Assembly: GCF_010015585.1 (NCBI RefSeq)
Contig: NW_022985083.1
Location: 420,223 to 484,222 of the forward strand
Length of the DNA stretch: 64,000 nucleotides
Reading direction: 5' to 3'
Source of the DNA: Eremomyces bilateralis CBS 781.70
Lineage: Eukaryota; Ascomycota; Dothideomycetes; Eremomycetales; Eremomycetaceae
The translations under genes and the position numbers were made by a program. The notes under the pieces are model-generated. The model did no database searches and was not told the origin of the DNA. It saw only the letters and a program-made list of their open reading frames with translations. The first letter of the stretch is position 1. Every line of letters starts with the position of its first letter. Of the stretch, positions 43,846 to 56,089 are shown piece after piece.

Positions 43846-44837
43846 TGGATAGGAACCAACGATATTGGTTCTTCCGTACGCAAATACACGCATATCACGT
43901 GATATATAACCACATGTCATTCACTGTTGATCGGGTTTCATATCTGCGTGCACGGCTAATACCGTATCTACCAGAGAATCCGGTGTTGGAGAAAGGGAGG
44001 ATGGCTGTGCGCCTATCCGTGTTGCTCTGAAAAGGCTCGGGGCGAGCCATAGGACCCTGCATGGTGCATTAGTGCCTAATATCTGTACGGCATGGATATC
44101 CGCTTTCAGGAGCTCTATGAGGCAGAAGGTGATTTGTCGCCTTGTCAGCTATGGATAGACTTCTTCGATACGATTCGTGGACTGCTCCACAGTACCTCCA
44201 TGTGCAGAATGCTGTTAGGTCCGGAGGGTTAATTCAAGGCCTGCTTCTCCAAAATGTTAGTATCATGCCAACTGCCTTTAGGTAGGAGTGTCGGCACTGT
44301 TGGCTAAGATGTTAAATTCTCTGTCGCCCAAACTAGCCTATCTTACGGATCTCATCAGCGCCAAAATTGCTGGAAACAATATCTTGATGAAACATTTGAA
44401 TTTATTGACAGCGGAAGAGTAATGAGATGAACAGTTACCGGTTCGAGATGAACGGCATTCAGAACAGACGACCACCCTCCATCAGCACTTTACGATGATG
44501 CTGCTTGCCAGGATGGCCGTCACGATTTCATGCAGCCCACCCAGCCCGAGATACCACGAATCAGACACTCCGAGAATGCTCAGTGGTTACTTCAATGCAA
44601 TGACAGTTCCGTATATCGCTTGTCCTTGGCTGATCGCCATTGGGGGAGAGGAGCGGCGTTCTCGCTCATCTCAACGTTCGGAGGCTGGCTCTGAGTTATC
44701 TATCGTCCATGGTTCACATACTTAACAACCTATTCAGCCGTCGTCACAATCCATGAGATGGACCCTCCGGCTATTCTTCTTTCTGGACACGAATACAACT
44801 CGACTACTAGTTCAGGACCTTGCTACCGGCACACCAG
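43846..44837. other. Gene-free stretch after ATG6
   Basis: 992 bp without a supportable gene. Open frames at 43842-44030 and 44495-44725 have no protein-like features. The right end should contain the promoter of the DUF6594 gene. Confidence 0.5.
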
Positions 44838-45813
44838 ATGGCCAGTTCAACTCCACAAACCCAGACGATGGGTCTCGCGCCTTTGAGTAGTCAAGGGAGT
44901 CACCCCTTCCCCGACTTCTCTGCGGCGCGTAGAGAAGCTGCATTTTTCATGGTGAATACTCCTCCAGAAGCCATTTTCCCCTCGCGGATGGAGGCCGTCC
45001 TTGAAATTGTGCTTCGCAAAAGTGACGAACATCTCCACGCGGAGCGCGAACTGCGAAGGCTAGAACGGCAGCCGACAGACAGGCATGAAATGGATGTCAG
45101 ACAAAAGCAAATGGAAGTGGAAAGTCGCCTTGCAGTATATTGTATGACCTCTTTCTCCTCATCTTGACACTGTTTGGTCTGATATTGGCAGTGGACTGGC
45201 TCCATCGAGCAAAACGAATCATGGAGATGCCGCAACCCCTTAGCCTCGATCATCGAGAGCTGCAAAATAACATATTTAAGTCTGTCGAAGGGCAGCAATA
45301 CATGCGATGGCAATCTCAAGATGGATGGGGGTCTCCCGACGATCGAACCGGCCACCGGCAAGACCTCGTCACGATTCAAGGGAGGTCCCGAGAAAGTATA
45401 TGGGCCAACTTGGCTGTTGGTCCGTTCCTCAGATGGTTCAACCGACTCCTCGGACGCAGAGACGTTCCGTATGATGAGAATGCTGTGCTTTTGGTCAGTG
45501 AGCGGGTTGCTGTTGTGCTTGGAGGCATCTGCCTGACCGGCTCAATCACCGTGCTGTACAATCTTGACTCAATGTGGTTCCGACTCTGGTGTATCAACGT
45601 TTTCACAGTGATATTCGCCGCCGTCTTGTGCATTATCTCTTCGGAACCGGCAAGCAAGACATTCGTTGGACTCTGCGGGTACGTGAAAGGCCATCCTTTT
45701 CTCCCCTGATTTCCGTGCGGTTTGTCTCAACAAGGCTGACTTCTCCAACTCTTACTAGATTTGCGGCTGTACAAGTCGTCTTTATCAGTGGCATTGAGGA
45801 CACATCATCCTAA
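44838..45813 (+). CDS. DUF6594-type membrane protein
   Basis: Three exons join in phase (44838-45141, 45192-45678, 45759-45813) to give 281 residues. The layout matches the fungal DUF6594 family: a charged, partly coiled N-terminal region (EIVLRKSDEHLHAERELRRL), a middle soluble part, and three hydrophobic helices at the C-terminus. These are RVAVVLGGICLTGSITVLY, LWCINVFTVIFAAVLCIISS and a last FAAVQVVFISG, where family members have the like of YAAVLVVFVG. The family is abundant and variable in filamentous ascomycetes, often in accessory regions and near incompatibility genes; its function is unknown. The gene stands alone in a 5-kb gene-poor stretch. No frame break was seen. Start choice: first ATG in frame (MASSTPQTQTMG); a second Met 10 codons later is possible. 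Confidence 0.75.
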
Positions 45814-47301
45814 GCCAGTCTCGGCTCGAGCGGAATTATTATTCCTAATGTTGCCGTCCGCGGAATGGGTTTCCCGCGGACCTAGGGGCTCTTTGTGCTT
45901 TTCTGATCTCTCTTTCGACATAAAAACTAGCGGCTGCCCCCGGACGGCACTTTTAGACGACATGAACGTCATCTCTCTGGAAACCTGCCGCAAATTCCCT
46001 AGATTAGCAATATTTTCTTTTGTTCGAGCTCATGAACCTACCAATGAACATTTTATTTCAGTCTAGGATGCTACATCTATGTCCGGACATGCTCGGAGCA
46101 TTCTTGAATACTCATTTCAAATGTGTACGACCCCGGACACGCTATGGGCAGCAGAGCCTCAACTCGTGGACAACAATGGCGTATCTCCGGCGTAGCAAAC
46201 ATGATGACACGACCTTACTGTCATTCCTATTCAGGATTTTGGCTCCAGGGGCAATTAATAACTCCTACACTGGCCTCCTCGTTTTAGATGACATTCTCTA
46301 CAACGGTGTGGAAGTACCACAGGTTCAGCCTCGACGTACCTCGAAGTCCATCTCGTGGGTCACAAACTATTATTAGTGGAAGCGAAACGGAAGTGGCATC
46401 CTATATTTTTGGGACCCAAGAAGAGGAGGGTTGGTCGGTGAAGCATTTGTACTCTCTCCGTACCCGAACGCATCCCATAACCATACCTGGTCGCTCATGG
46501 AACGATCTGCCTGGAACAACCACGAAATACAACGGCCTGGTCCTCAGGGGTATATTTCGGGTGTGACGGAGGAACCGTGCGAATGGGACACAAGTAGCTA
46601 GTGGCTCTCGTGGCCGAATCGCCATCTAAATACATCCAACGTTCTTCCGTTGGGATTAGAGTGCTCGATACCGCTTAGAATCGCCGGTCAAGCCAATTCC
46701 TTGGTTCCACAATGTTTCGTTGTTCTGCTTTTTTGTCTACGTCTCCGAAAGCAACGACGCTATCGAGTGATGTAACGTGTAGTTCGATGCTAGTCGCGGT
46801 GGGCTAGACTCTGATCTGGTCTATACGACGTCAGTGCGATGGCTCTTCTGCCGTTGAGACTGCTTCATGACCCATACTAGTCACTGGATTCCTTGTCTAA
46901 CCAGTCGGATCAGTCCCGACTAGGAACAATGAAAGTCAGTATGCCGGATACCAACACTGAACACGATGATGCGATGCTGAACAACGCTCGATTCCAGACA
47001 ATGGTGGACTCGAGAGTGCCTCCTCAATGCGTGTTGGGGTTGTCGGTGATCAGCGGGGAATCCTTTCATGTTGTGTTGTACCTAACCACTAGTCAGTAAT
47101 CACCGACTTTCTGTGTCGAGAGGAAGCTCACTGGCTATCACATCGGTGCACTGGATCCTATAAGTATGAGTAATAGCCCCCCTTTTTTTCCTTTGTCTTT
47201 GATATACGGCATACTTCCCCCCCCTTTGAACGATTGACAGCACGATCTTGTCCCTTGATTAATGGCCAGGCAACGAGGCTGTGTCTATTTCACTCTCATA
47301 A
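45814..47301. other. Gene-poor stretch after the DUF6594 gene
   Basis: About 1.5 kb. Open frames such as 46020-46376 and 46288-46566 (plus) lack conserved features and overlap each other in different frames, so I call none. A poly-pyrimidine stretch at 47176-47228 could be the promoter of the small gene that follows. Confidence 0.5.
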
Positions 47302-47590
47302 ATGGCTGGTACCCAGGAGAATGGGGCTCCCTCGCCCACTGCAAACCGCAGCAAGTCTGATGACTATGCACCGAATAAGCCAAAGAAGGCTCTCAACCCC
47401 TCGTGTCTTGGGGAATCTGATTCTGAAGATACCAAGCCTTGCCGACCCAAGCTCCCTATCAAGGCGGCTCATAATACGGTATGTGGACTCCGGCATGCCG
47501 ACAACATTCCAGAGTTCTAATGCTTGGAAGCGGTCCAACTAGGACATATTAATGGGCTCCGAAATGATCAGTAAATGGAACGGTATCTAA
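47302..47590 (+). CDS. Possible small gene of unknown function
   Basis: I do not recognise this product and am not sure it is a gene. An ATG at 47302 (MAGTQENGAPSPTANRSKSD) opens 59 hydrophilic codons that end at a good GTATGT donor (47479). A CTAG acceptor (47541-47542) leads in phase to a 16-codon second exon with stop TAA (47588-47590), giving 74 residues. The 64-nt intron has a TCCAACTAG end with a possible branch site. The sequence upstream has long C and T runs like fungal promoters. The product is Lys/Ser/Pro-rich with no signal peptide or membrane segment and three Cys. Without the splice the frame ends after 72 codons. Confidence 0.3.
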
Positions 47591-48946
47591 GTGGGCGTCT
47601 CCCCTGAAGCCATGTCATGGTAGAGTCTACTAGGAACCTTGCCTGGACACTGAAGCTGGATCCAAACCCGGGAACCCTTCTAGTCTTGCGAGAACTCAGG
47701 GGATAGCGGAGAAGGAGGCGGTGCTAAATAAAAGCGCTTACATCTGTTACACCGTGGAGGTCATCTCCTGCGGCCTTCCGTATCCCATTCTTTCGGGTCT
47801 CGGACCGATATTGGCAGCACCACATCACTTATAGCGTTAAGACCTTTTACATAGGCCGTTTCACTGCATCCCTATATCCAATGTGAACTCACTAATGTGG
47901 ACTGATGCTCCCGAGACCAGCTGTATATTAGGCCGTGAAGTAGCTCATAGAGCAAGGCGATGCCGACTACCTTCCAACGGCCTCCACCCCTGAAGGAGGG
48001 CGACACATGATAACAGAACACTCTTCTTCCATCTCCTCCCATGTTTCCCACCTGGTACTGAGGATGTCCAATGATCTTTTGTTGTCGATAGTTCTTGCCA
48101 ATTATGATTCTATGTTGTGTCCCTGAAGTCTGATGAATTCACCCTTCTGTAGCGAGGTACAGTGAATTACCAGTGGCACTATATATATCTTCAACAGTGA
48201 GATTTATCACTAGCGAGGCGCCATGGCTGTGGGATGGAGGGAGGCCGTCTCCCTGGTAATAATGATCAGTTTCATCGGTTGGAAGCCCGGCCACTCCGGT
48301 CGAGGCTACAGTATTTGGATCATGTTCCGGCCGCCTCTGGTAACGATGGTCTGTAGGGAAAAAACGGCTATTACACTACCGGGCTGTTTTTGTAGCGTTT
48401 CCGCATATGCGGGGCGTGAGTATTTTGCTCTTTTTACTTTTTGATTGAACGTTGAAAGTAGTCAGAGGACTTTCTCTCTACTGACTCCATATTAGGATCT
48501 CGTGTCACCGATCACGACAGTAGATCCGCAAGGTCAACCACTTCTAAGTTCCCTGGTTTAACTGACCTAGTGATTTTTGATGCGTCTGGCGCAGTGTTTG
48601 ATCTCATCAGATAAAGCCATGATATTTGACTCAGGCCCGACGTGGAGAGGATGACCGAGGAACCATCAAGTTCACTGATGTTATGAATTAGATTGCACTT
48701 AGCGGCTAGGTGATCTATTATAGCCAAACGAGACGCCAAACTTCGAACATCCAAAAGATACCTGGTCACAGTTCGCCTTCTTGTGTAGCCGGCTATCGGC
48801 CTGGTTCACGTCAACCAGTATTAGCTTCGCCAAACAGTGCCTCGCCCGAGTTGACAACGTATCCAATCGATTATATGCATCCATGACCCGAGGTCAACCA
48901 AATGTTTGCCCACCAATATAAATGTGTGGATATCGTCATCCAATGA
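47591..48946. other. Gene-poor stretch before the lysophospholipase gene
   Basis: About 1.36 kb. An ATATATATC element near 48180 lies 40 bp before an ATG at 48223 that opens 73 codons (MAVGWREAVSLVIMISFIGW), with a hydrophobic start but no family match; I do not call it. On the minus strand two overlapping frames (48512-48769 and 48699-48884) look weakly protein-like and could be a relic. Confidence 0.4.
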
Positions 48947-50967
48947 TCAAAGCAGCGCCAAGGAAACGATGCTCACAGCCGTCGCCAACATCACCATCGC
49001 AGCGGGCGACTCCCTCCGCAATGCCCCGGACTCGACCGACACCGGATCTAGCACAAACGGTGGATCATACTCTGCAGGAGTCGACGCATTCACAGTGCCG
49101 TCCCAGCAATACTTGGAAAAGCACTCGTTACACGCCTCCGGGATGGGAGTCTTCGTCCGCTCCCAGCTGCGGTGCAGCATGGCGCAGCCGACGCACACCG
49201 GCCATTGTGGATCGCGGGTGGCGTTGCCCATGGTGGCGACGTCCCAGCCGTTCTGGATGATGGCGTTGCGGTCGGTGTTGTTGATCTCGAAGGTGAAGGT
49301 GGTGATATTGGATGAGAAGACGTAGGGGTAGTTGGGGATGTAGACGATGAGCGGGGAAGGCCCGGTGGTGTTCGCGCTGTCGCACCCAAAGAACGTCGGC
49401 CGGGTGTTCAGGCCCAGGTTGACGAAGGTGACGTTGTCTGGGACAGCGGGGAAGGAGGTACCGGCGGCGATGTCTTCCTGGCTGCGTGCGTAGGTCGCGG
49501 CGGGGGAGGCGCCGTTCGGCCAGGAGTATTCCGTGTCGGCGGAGGAGTCGAAGCTGAAGATGACGTCGACGGCACGGGAGTTCTGGATGAGCGGATGGTA
49601 GGGAATGTTTTGGAGGTCCTCGCCGCCGTCGACAAGAGTCAGTCGCCTGCTGGAGGCGGAGAGATTGGTTTCGTTCTTGAAATTGTAGAAGGGGTTGGGG
49701 GTCCAGTCTGCGATATCATTCTCGTCGTCACCGATGTGGTTGAGGACGCTCTCCGCGAGGTTGACGAGAACCTTAGGGAAGCTGGCGGAGACGGTGTTGA
49801 TCTGGAGGATGAACTGGTTGAAGAGGGAGGAAGATGTCCCCATCACAAACCCGGCGTTATCAAAACCCTCGACACATTTCTCGTCTTTAGGAAGAAATCC
49901 TCCCGAGAAGTTCGAGCCGACGTATTTCAGAGGCACGAACCCTTGGAGGCCGGAATCAAATGACCCAAGTTCCCAAGGATTGAACTCGAAGATGGTGGTG
50001 TTGACGGGAATCAGCTTTTCGCCAGGAGATCGTCCGTCCGCCACGATCAGCGGCAGAGGCGCATTTCCAGACGAAAAGTCCTTGTCCTCTGCAATGGACG
50101 AGAAGGTGACGCCAATACCGCCATCTGGAGCATCAATGAGCTGGTAAGACAGCATCCGACCCCAGAAATCCGTAATGGAGATATTGTATCCAGCGCTCTC
50201 CTTTTCGTCGATAGCCGAATATACGTCACTGGCGTACGACACGATATTGATATCGCTCGGTCCTAGAGCAGCATGAGCGATCCATCTCCCAAAGAAACCT
50301 CCGTCCAATCTCACCTTCCGCAATCGATGCATTCAATTGCCAAACCTTCGAATTCGGCGCGATCGACTTCTCCACCGTGGTGAAGTTATTCGAATACAAA
50401 CTCCCCACCAACCATCCACCCCCGGACAACGCTGACAAATACGTCGCGCTCTGCAGCAGCCCGCCCAACTGCCCCTCCCCCGTCGCCCCCGTCGTCCGAC
50501 TATCCCACGCAGCCAGCATCCCGGCGCCGCACAGCATCGCACGATATCCGCCGCCGGACGCGGCTATCCCGATGTTCGGCAGCGCGGTCGCATCGGTGCC
50601 GACGTTGGCGAGGTAGGCTTCCGAGTCGAAGCCGGGGATGGCGACGCGACGCAGCAGGTCGCGGATGGCGGGCACGGTGGCATTGCGGCGGAGGGGGAGC
50701 CAGTCCTTTTCGGCCTGGGAGAGGCCGTCGGCGTTACGGATTTCGGGGCGGTTGGGCGGGCAGTCGACTTCGGTGGGGACGTAGCCGTTGGGGGCATTGG
50801 AGAGGGCTCGTTCGACCAGAGGGTTTGCTTGTGAAGGGTTAGGATAGAGAACGACAACGGCATGTGGATGTCGTGGATTGGATGCTTCAGTACTTACACG
50901 TGCCAGCAACGCCCTGGGATATTAAGGTCCAGGATAACAGCAGACCTGACAAGCCGTAGAAATACAT
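48947..50967 (-). CDS. PLB1: Lysophospholipase / phospholipase B, secreted and probably GPI-anchored
   Basis: A fungal phospholipase B of the cPLA2-like lysophospholipase family, which removes acyl chains from lyso- and diacyl-phospholipids at the cell surface. Exons 50898-50967, 50315-50827 and 48947-50262 give 632 residues, the family length. A signal peptide (MYFYGLSGLLLSWTLISQGV, cut near AGT) is followed by APNGYVPTEVDCPPNRPEIR. The nucleophile Ser lies in IAASGGGYRAMLCGAG, followed by ATYLSALSGGGWLVGSLYSN. The catalytic Asp is in VDGGEDLQNIPYHPLI. Many Asn-X-Ser/Thr sites and a Cys-rich end (CVGCAMLHRSWERT, CNECFSKYCWDG) fit an extracellular protein. The C-terminal hydrophobic tail (AAMVMLATAVSIVSLALL) after small residues is a typical GPI signal. 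The last intron was placed so that IAEG joins PSDINIVSYASD. Confidence 0.94.
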
Positions 50968-51849
50968 CTTGACGTACTAGACCTCCGCGCAAAGATGCTT
51001 CCTTCCTTTGTTTACAAGTCAAGGAATGGATTGAAGCGAAATAGATTGAAACAGTCAAATGCAGTGGCAGAGCTGACGTCGCTCTCCGTCCTGTACTCTA
51101 TCCAAGCAACGGTCCACAATCCACAGCTGTTTCACAGATCGGGGCTATTAAGGGGTGCTACGTACGCATATTTTGGTGCGCGATGCGGATGGCGCCGCCT
51201 CGTCCCGAATGACACACGTTTTTTCTCCCCGAGTAAGCACTTCATCTCTTTTCTCGACTGAAAGGGTTACAAGCGATAATTAGTGCGCCTTAAGCATTCC
51301 TAAGTCCTAACTACGTATAGTAATAATATTCCTAAGTGGTGGTCCCGCGGATGTACGGATCGGATTCAGGGGATCACCCTGGACCCATGAACCAACCCCA
51401 TGTTCGGATTTCAGCCTCAGACGCCAAATGCTTGAATAGCAAGCTTAAGTAAGATTATAATTAGATGCAGGTCAGATGAGGCGCGGATCGGTGCATGGAG
51501 CTGAAAAGATAGTAATATCAACTGGTATCAGATCACGCAAGCCGAAGAAACTTGATCAATTCATCCCGTGTGAGCAGTCCAGTATTGACGAATCTAGAGT
51601 ATTCCTAACCTAGCCGAAGCGAGTATATCCTGCATCCGAAATTCAAGCACTTTGAAGATCGAGCATCGAAGTCCGTAAGTCATATCGTCCGCAACCTCCA
51701 GACAACCCGAAATAGAAGACCGGCTTGGAGCATCGAAAGGGAATAATGGAAATCCGGCTTAAAAATGCTTCTACTTTGACCATCATGCGATTTGCCCCCT
51801 TGCATCCCTCCCCGTTCGACACGGGAAGCAACAGTCTTGAGCCATCCCG
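50968..51849. other. Upstream region of the lysophospholipase gene
   Basis: 882 bp. The left part is the lysophospholipase promoter and the right end the 3' flank of the channel gene. The section 51260-51620 is AT-rich with TA repeats and no open frame. No regulatory site is clear. Confidence 0.5.
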
Positions 51850-54762
51850 TCAATCCTGCCTCTTCCCATGATCCGTCTCCGGCTCCACCGCAGTATAGCT
51901 CCGACTCAACGGCTGCTGCTCATGCCCCCTCCCCTCCTCACTCGTCCGAATCGCCCCGGCACCCACATACCCCGTCCGCGGATCCATCCGCTCCCTCTCC
52001 ACCGCCTCCGGAATATCCGCCATCCCCGCCTCCATCAACTCCACCTCCTCCCCATCGCGCCCCCTCCGCCCAAAGAACCGATTCCGATGGCTCGGCCTTG
52101 CCCGCATCTCCGACGACTCCGTCGGGATCCGCCTTAGGCTTGTCGACCGCCCCACCGACCCCACGTCGTGCGAGCGGCGTCGGCCCATCTCGTCGCCCGA
52201 GCCCGACGGCCGCGACGGCGATGCCGAGGTCACGTTGACGGGGATCTTTATCGGTTGGCGCTCCTCAAACACGTCGCCGGTCCAGTCGCCGCTGGAGACG
52301 TCTTTCATGCCGAGGGAGAAGTCGTAGCGCTTGGACATCTCCGAGAGGCTTTCGCCGCGGCGGGTGCGGGTGCGGGAGTAGTCGGGCGCTTGGGAGCTAG
52401 CGCGGGAGGCCTTCGACGTGGAGCGGTCGGGGGGATTGGAGGGCTCGGGGACGAAGGGCTCGTCTTGGGGGACTTGTTCGCGGAAGCCGGAGGGGTTGTC
52501 AGGGGTGCCGCCTTGGCCGAGATTGGGGTTGGGAACGTGCGGGATGTGTTGCATGTACATCGGGAAGGATTCCTTCTGGCCGGGATACCGCATGCGCGGG
52601 CCTTCGATGCAGAGTTCTTGCATAGAGACCATGAGTGCGCAGATGAACTTGTTGCGGCGCTGGAGGCGGAGCAACTCGTTCTGCCAGTTGGACTTGTAGA
52701 AGAAGACGACGTTGAGCTTGAGGCTATGCGCTTCGCTGACTTCGCGCAGTTCGGTGAGAATCTTGCCTTGGTATTCGCGCTTTTCCTCCTGTACGAAGTC
52801 CAGGAGTCGGGTGCGCAGGTTTTCGATCTGCTCGAGGGTGGTGCCGAATTTGATGACGATCGGCACCGCCTCGGCTTGGCCGCCGGAGCGCCGCTGGTTG
52901 AGGATGAAGAGGGTGTTGAGGTAGCTGTTGGGCGCCTGCACGACCATGCCCTCCATCTTCTTGAACTCCGTGTAGAGGAGGGAGATCTTCTTGACGAAGT
53001 AGTCGTCGCCCTGGCCTTCCGCACCAGTGTTGCCGTAAACGCGGACGCGGTCGCCCACGTCGAACGGATGCTTGACGAAGACGAAGATGATCGATTGCAG
53101 AAATTCCTGCGCGGTGGCGGAGAACAGCCACGACAGAGCCAGGACGGCGGATCCGGCCGAAGTCAGGACACCAGCGGCGCTGGTGGAGATTAGGGAGACG
53201 AAGACGAGGATGGTGATGACGAGAACGATGAACAGGAAGACCGAGTCGAGCTTGCTGACAACGGAGTCGAGATCCTTCAGGGATGCCATAATCGACTTCC
53301 GTTCACGCCCAATCTCCACACACACCGCCTCGAGCTCTTCCATGCTGATATCGCCGTTCATATCCTTATCGAACATCGCGAACGCCGCCTCCGCCTCTTC
53401 CTCAATATCGAACGCGTGTTTGATCTCGTCGGCGCAGATCGTCTCGCATCCGTCGTGGACAAACGTGCGGTACAACCGACGCGCTAAGACCTGGGATCCG
53501 GAGGTGGTATGCAACAACGTCAGGATGACCTGCTGCGGATGGTCGGACGAGATGACTTTCTTGCCCGAGAAGTCTCCGGCGATCTTGCCCGCCACGTCGC
53601 CGACCTTGTTGAGGACCTCCTTGGCGCCCTTCTGGGCCTTCTCGACAAACACTCCCGGCGTTCGTGCGCCTGTCGCGGGGCCGGACGAACGTTCTTCGAA
53701 CTCGGAATCCTCCGCCTCGATCTTCCCTCGCGAGTACTCGTAAAGTTTGGTCAGGCTCCCAATCTGGAAATGGTTAAGTTCGATGCGGTCCTGGTAGGTG
53801 CGGAGGTGGAAGCTGATGGCGATCAACTGGATGATGATCTTCTCGACAAAATTAAGAATCATGCCGACGAAGATCGCGACGAGCACCTTGTTCATCGTCC
53901 GCTCCCAGTCTCGGACCGTCTTATTGCCGTCGATGTGGTGGTTGGCCATGGTCGGGAGGAACGAAATCTCGACCGCGAGCCACCAGAAGAACAGCGTTGC
54001 GGAAAATTCCAGCTCCTGGCCCATGTCCCGCCATTTCTTCGCGTTGTTCGTGAACAAGCTTGAGATCATCCCGATCGGATAGGGGAGCCCCTTGGCGAGG
54101 ATCCGTCCCGCCCACAGGGTCAACCAGACGATCTCCAGCCAGATGCAGAACCACATCAACCGCACTCCCCCGACCGTCGCCTCTTCAAACACGAACACGC
54201 CCAGAAGGAGCGGGATCAGGATGATGAGCACGATCGGTGTGATATAGGTGACATACCGCACCAAAAAATTCGACCCATGAATCTTCTTAAACACCTTCGC
54301 GAAGTTCGTCGACGGGTTCTCTGGCGGCCGAAATACATTCCCCTGATGCACCGGATTCGTACTCACATCGAACTCATCCATCGGCTCCTCCCGCTTACTC
54401 CGGCTGCGGTTCATGCTCTTCCCCCGCCCCAGCTCCGCCTGCGCCTTCTCGTCCTGGCTAACCTGCCGCTCCACCTGCAGCAGCGCGAGGTCGTCATCCA
54501 GCCGTGTCGCGTAGTCGCGCACCTGGCTAGGCGACTTCATCGACGGCATCCGAGAGAACTCCCGTGGGTCGGCGGTATGTACGGTGAGGTAGGAGGCGCT
54601 GCGTCCGCGAGTGGGGGAGGGCTGGAACGGTACGGAGCCGTCGCCTACGGCAGTGTTGTCATCTTCGTCGGCGGGTCGAGGGATGTGGGAGCTGGAGGGG
54701 GGGACGGGAGGGTTGACATTTGTATTGATGGGGTCGAGCCTTTGATTGCTTGGGGTGGACAT
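51850..54762 (-). CDS. Mechanosensitive ion channel of the MscS family with an EF-hand
   Basis: A 970-residue single-exon protein of the fungal MscS-like group (fission yeast Msy1 and Msy2), which sits in the ER or internal membranes and helps in calcium handling during hypo-osmotic shock. After a disordered N-terminus, four membrane helices appear at about residues 172-310 (for example [19 protein letters not shown] and [17 protein letters not shown]). A cytosolic EF-hand follows ([17 protein letters not shown], about residues 460-480). Two more helices follow ([20 protein letters not shown] and the pore helix [20 protein letters not shown]), then the MscS beta-domain start [16 protein letters not shown]. 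The C-terminus is Ser/Arg-rich with likely phosphosites. The EF-hand between TM4 and the pore is the normal fungal arrangement. The gene shows C-to-G flips at both ends (about 52200 and 54500). Confidence 0.94.
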   Translation of the reverse strand: MSTPSNQRLDPINTNVNPPVPPSSSHIPRPADEDDNTAVGDGSVPFQPSPTRGRSASYLTVHTADPREFSRMPSMKSPSQVRDYATRLDDDLALLQVERQVSQDEKAQAELGRGKSMNRSRSKREEPMDEFDVSTNPVHQGNVFRPPENPSTNFAKVFKKIHGSNFLVRYVTYITPIVLIILIPLLLGVFVFEEATVGGVRLMWFCIWLEIVWLTLWAGRILAKGLPYPIGMISSLFTNNAKKWRDMGQELEFSATLFFWWLAVEISFLPTMANHHIDGNKTVRDWERTMNKVLVAIFVGMILNFVEKIIIQLIAISFHLRTYQDRIELNHFQIGSLTKLYEYSRGKIEAEDSEFEERSSGPATGARTPGVFVEKAQKGAKEVLNKVGDVAGKIAGDFSGKKVISSDHPQQVILTLLHTTSGSQVLARRLYRTFVHDGCETICADEIKHAFDIEEEAEAAFAMFDKDMNGDISMEELEAVCVEIGRERKSIMASLKDLDSVVSKLDSVFLFIVLVITILVFVSLISTSAAGVLTSAGSAVLALSWLFSATAQEFLQSIIFVFVKHPFDVGDRVRVYGNTGAEGQGDDYFVKKISLLYTEFKKMEGMVVQAPNSYLNTLFILNQRRSGGQAEAVPIVIKFGTTLEQIENLRTRLLDFVQEEKREYQGKILTELREVSEAHSLKLNVVFFYKSNWQNELLRLQRRNKFICALMVSMQELCIEGPRMRYPGQKESFPMYMQHIPHVPNPNLGQGGTPDNPSGFREQVPQDEPFVPEPSNPPDRSTSKASRASSQAPDYSRTRTRRGESLSEMSKRYDFSLGMKDVSSGDWTGDVFEERQPIKIPVNVTSASPSRPSGSGDEMGRRRSHDVGSVGRSTSLRRIPTESSEMRARPSHRNRFFGRRGRDGEEVELMEAGMADIPEAVERERMDPRTGYVGAGAIRTSEEGRGHEQQPLSRSYTAVEPETDHGKRQD

Positions 54763-56089
54763 GGTGGAGGGGAACGAGGACTATGCCTCTATTCCGCGCG
54801 GGTTTGGGAACCGGAAATGAGGGGAATCTGATATTCGCCCGCGGAGGTGCACGACAATCCCGAAGGCATCAACTCGAAACGTGCCGGTGTTGAAAAAGCA
54901 GGACTTCTGGATTGTAGGATCAAATGATAGCCCGGAACCTTCAATGGAACTGAATTGGTGTCGAATTGGTGTCGAGTTGTCGTAGACGCGATAGAGGAGT
55001 GGTAACACGATCGAGCACGGTGTGATGCAATTAAGGAAACGAGTGAAACGACAAACGGTGATTGACGCTGCAGAGGAGCTGAAGAAACGAGAGACAAGTC
55101 GATAATATTATAGCGACCGGAAATATGACAGCCAGCAGTTCAGAATGTCTGATTACCTAGCAAGAGAACGAGACACCTGGAAATGTCAAAATTCCTGTCG
55201 ATCGGCCGACGGAGGGTCTTAGGCCTTGGGAGGCGACGACATTTTCAACTATTTTTCAGGTCCCGAAGAACCCGGTTCACGGATCTAATGACCCAATAGC
55301 CCAATTAGTTATTAGCATGTTGTTTATTCTAGTGGGCATGACGCAGCGGTTGCAGGAAAGTTGTGCAGACCAGTGGAAATGTTGAATTAATCTTAAGTTC
55401 GGAACGATACCCAAGAGTCCAAGCCAATGCCTGAGTGCCAGAAACCTTAATGGCGGCACGGCAGCAGCTGCGCATATTACTGCATAGGAACTTAGGAAGA
55501 GCTAGGAACGCCCCAACCGTTGAACCACCCAACGGTTGTGCTGTTTCACGGGAAACTCGAACTTCCGATTGCTACTAAGCCTCTACCAATCCTGCCATTT
55601 GCGATTTGTTCAGACTCTAGTATCCCCTATGCAGTATGCACAATGCATTGTCCTTGGAAGTGGATAAAAACAGGGTCGCTGACGTGAATATGGGGTCCGC
55701 TAATCACCTGAATTCTCGCCACCCCCCCTCATTGCGAAAGATCTGGATTGAATCTCCATCCCGTCTCCACCGTATGGCAGATTAGCAGGTAATCACTAAT
55801 ACCACGATTCGAGTTGCCATTTTGGTATGCCACGGCGTTCTGTTGGGAGACACAACATTGTTGACGGTGTCTATGGACGGGTTGGGCCGTGGTTCAGGGC
55901 GGAGAATCGGAGATATCCATCGTTGTATCATTGACTGGACCCGGAATTCGGAAACCTATCAAAAAATCGCTCAATTGATGCATCAATCATGTGAAGTGCT
56001 CTCCATTGCTCCATCCATCACCAACTCCGATCATCCCAGCAGCCAAACATCGCCAATCCAATCAAAACCCCAACATCTCATTCTAGAAA
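54763..56089. other. Non-coding stretch between the channel and borealin genes
   Basis: About 1.3 kb. The left part is the promoter of the channel gene (minus strand) and the right end the 3' flank of the borealin gene. A perfect 9-bp inverted repeat lies at 55514-55538. No gene is supported. Confidence 0.5.
55514..55538. repeat. 9-bp inverted repeat with Myb-type cores
   Basis: CAACCGTTG (55514-55522) and its exact inverse CAACGGTTG (55530-55538) are separated by 7 bp. Each arm contains a CAACNG core like that bound by Myb proteins, and the whole could also form a hairpin. It lies about 750 bp upstream of the channel start codon. Confidence 0.6.

Noticed and set aside
48223-48444. 73-codon frame with a TATA-like element 40 bp upstream
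   Set aside because: The hydrophobic start is suggestive, but there is no splice structure or family match, and the rest reads as random.
52168-53193. 341-codon plus-strand open frame opposite the MscS gene
   Set aside because: Antisense shadow of a clearly conserved single-exon gene; repeats of Leu/Val/Gly without any domain.
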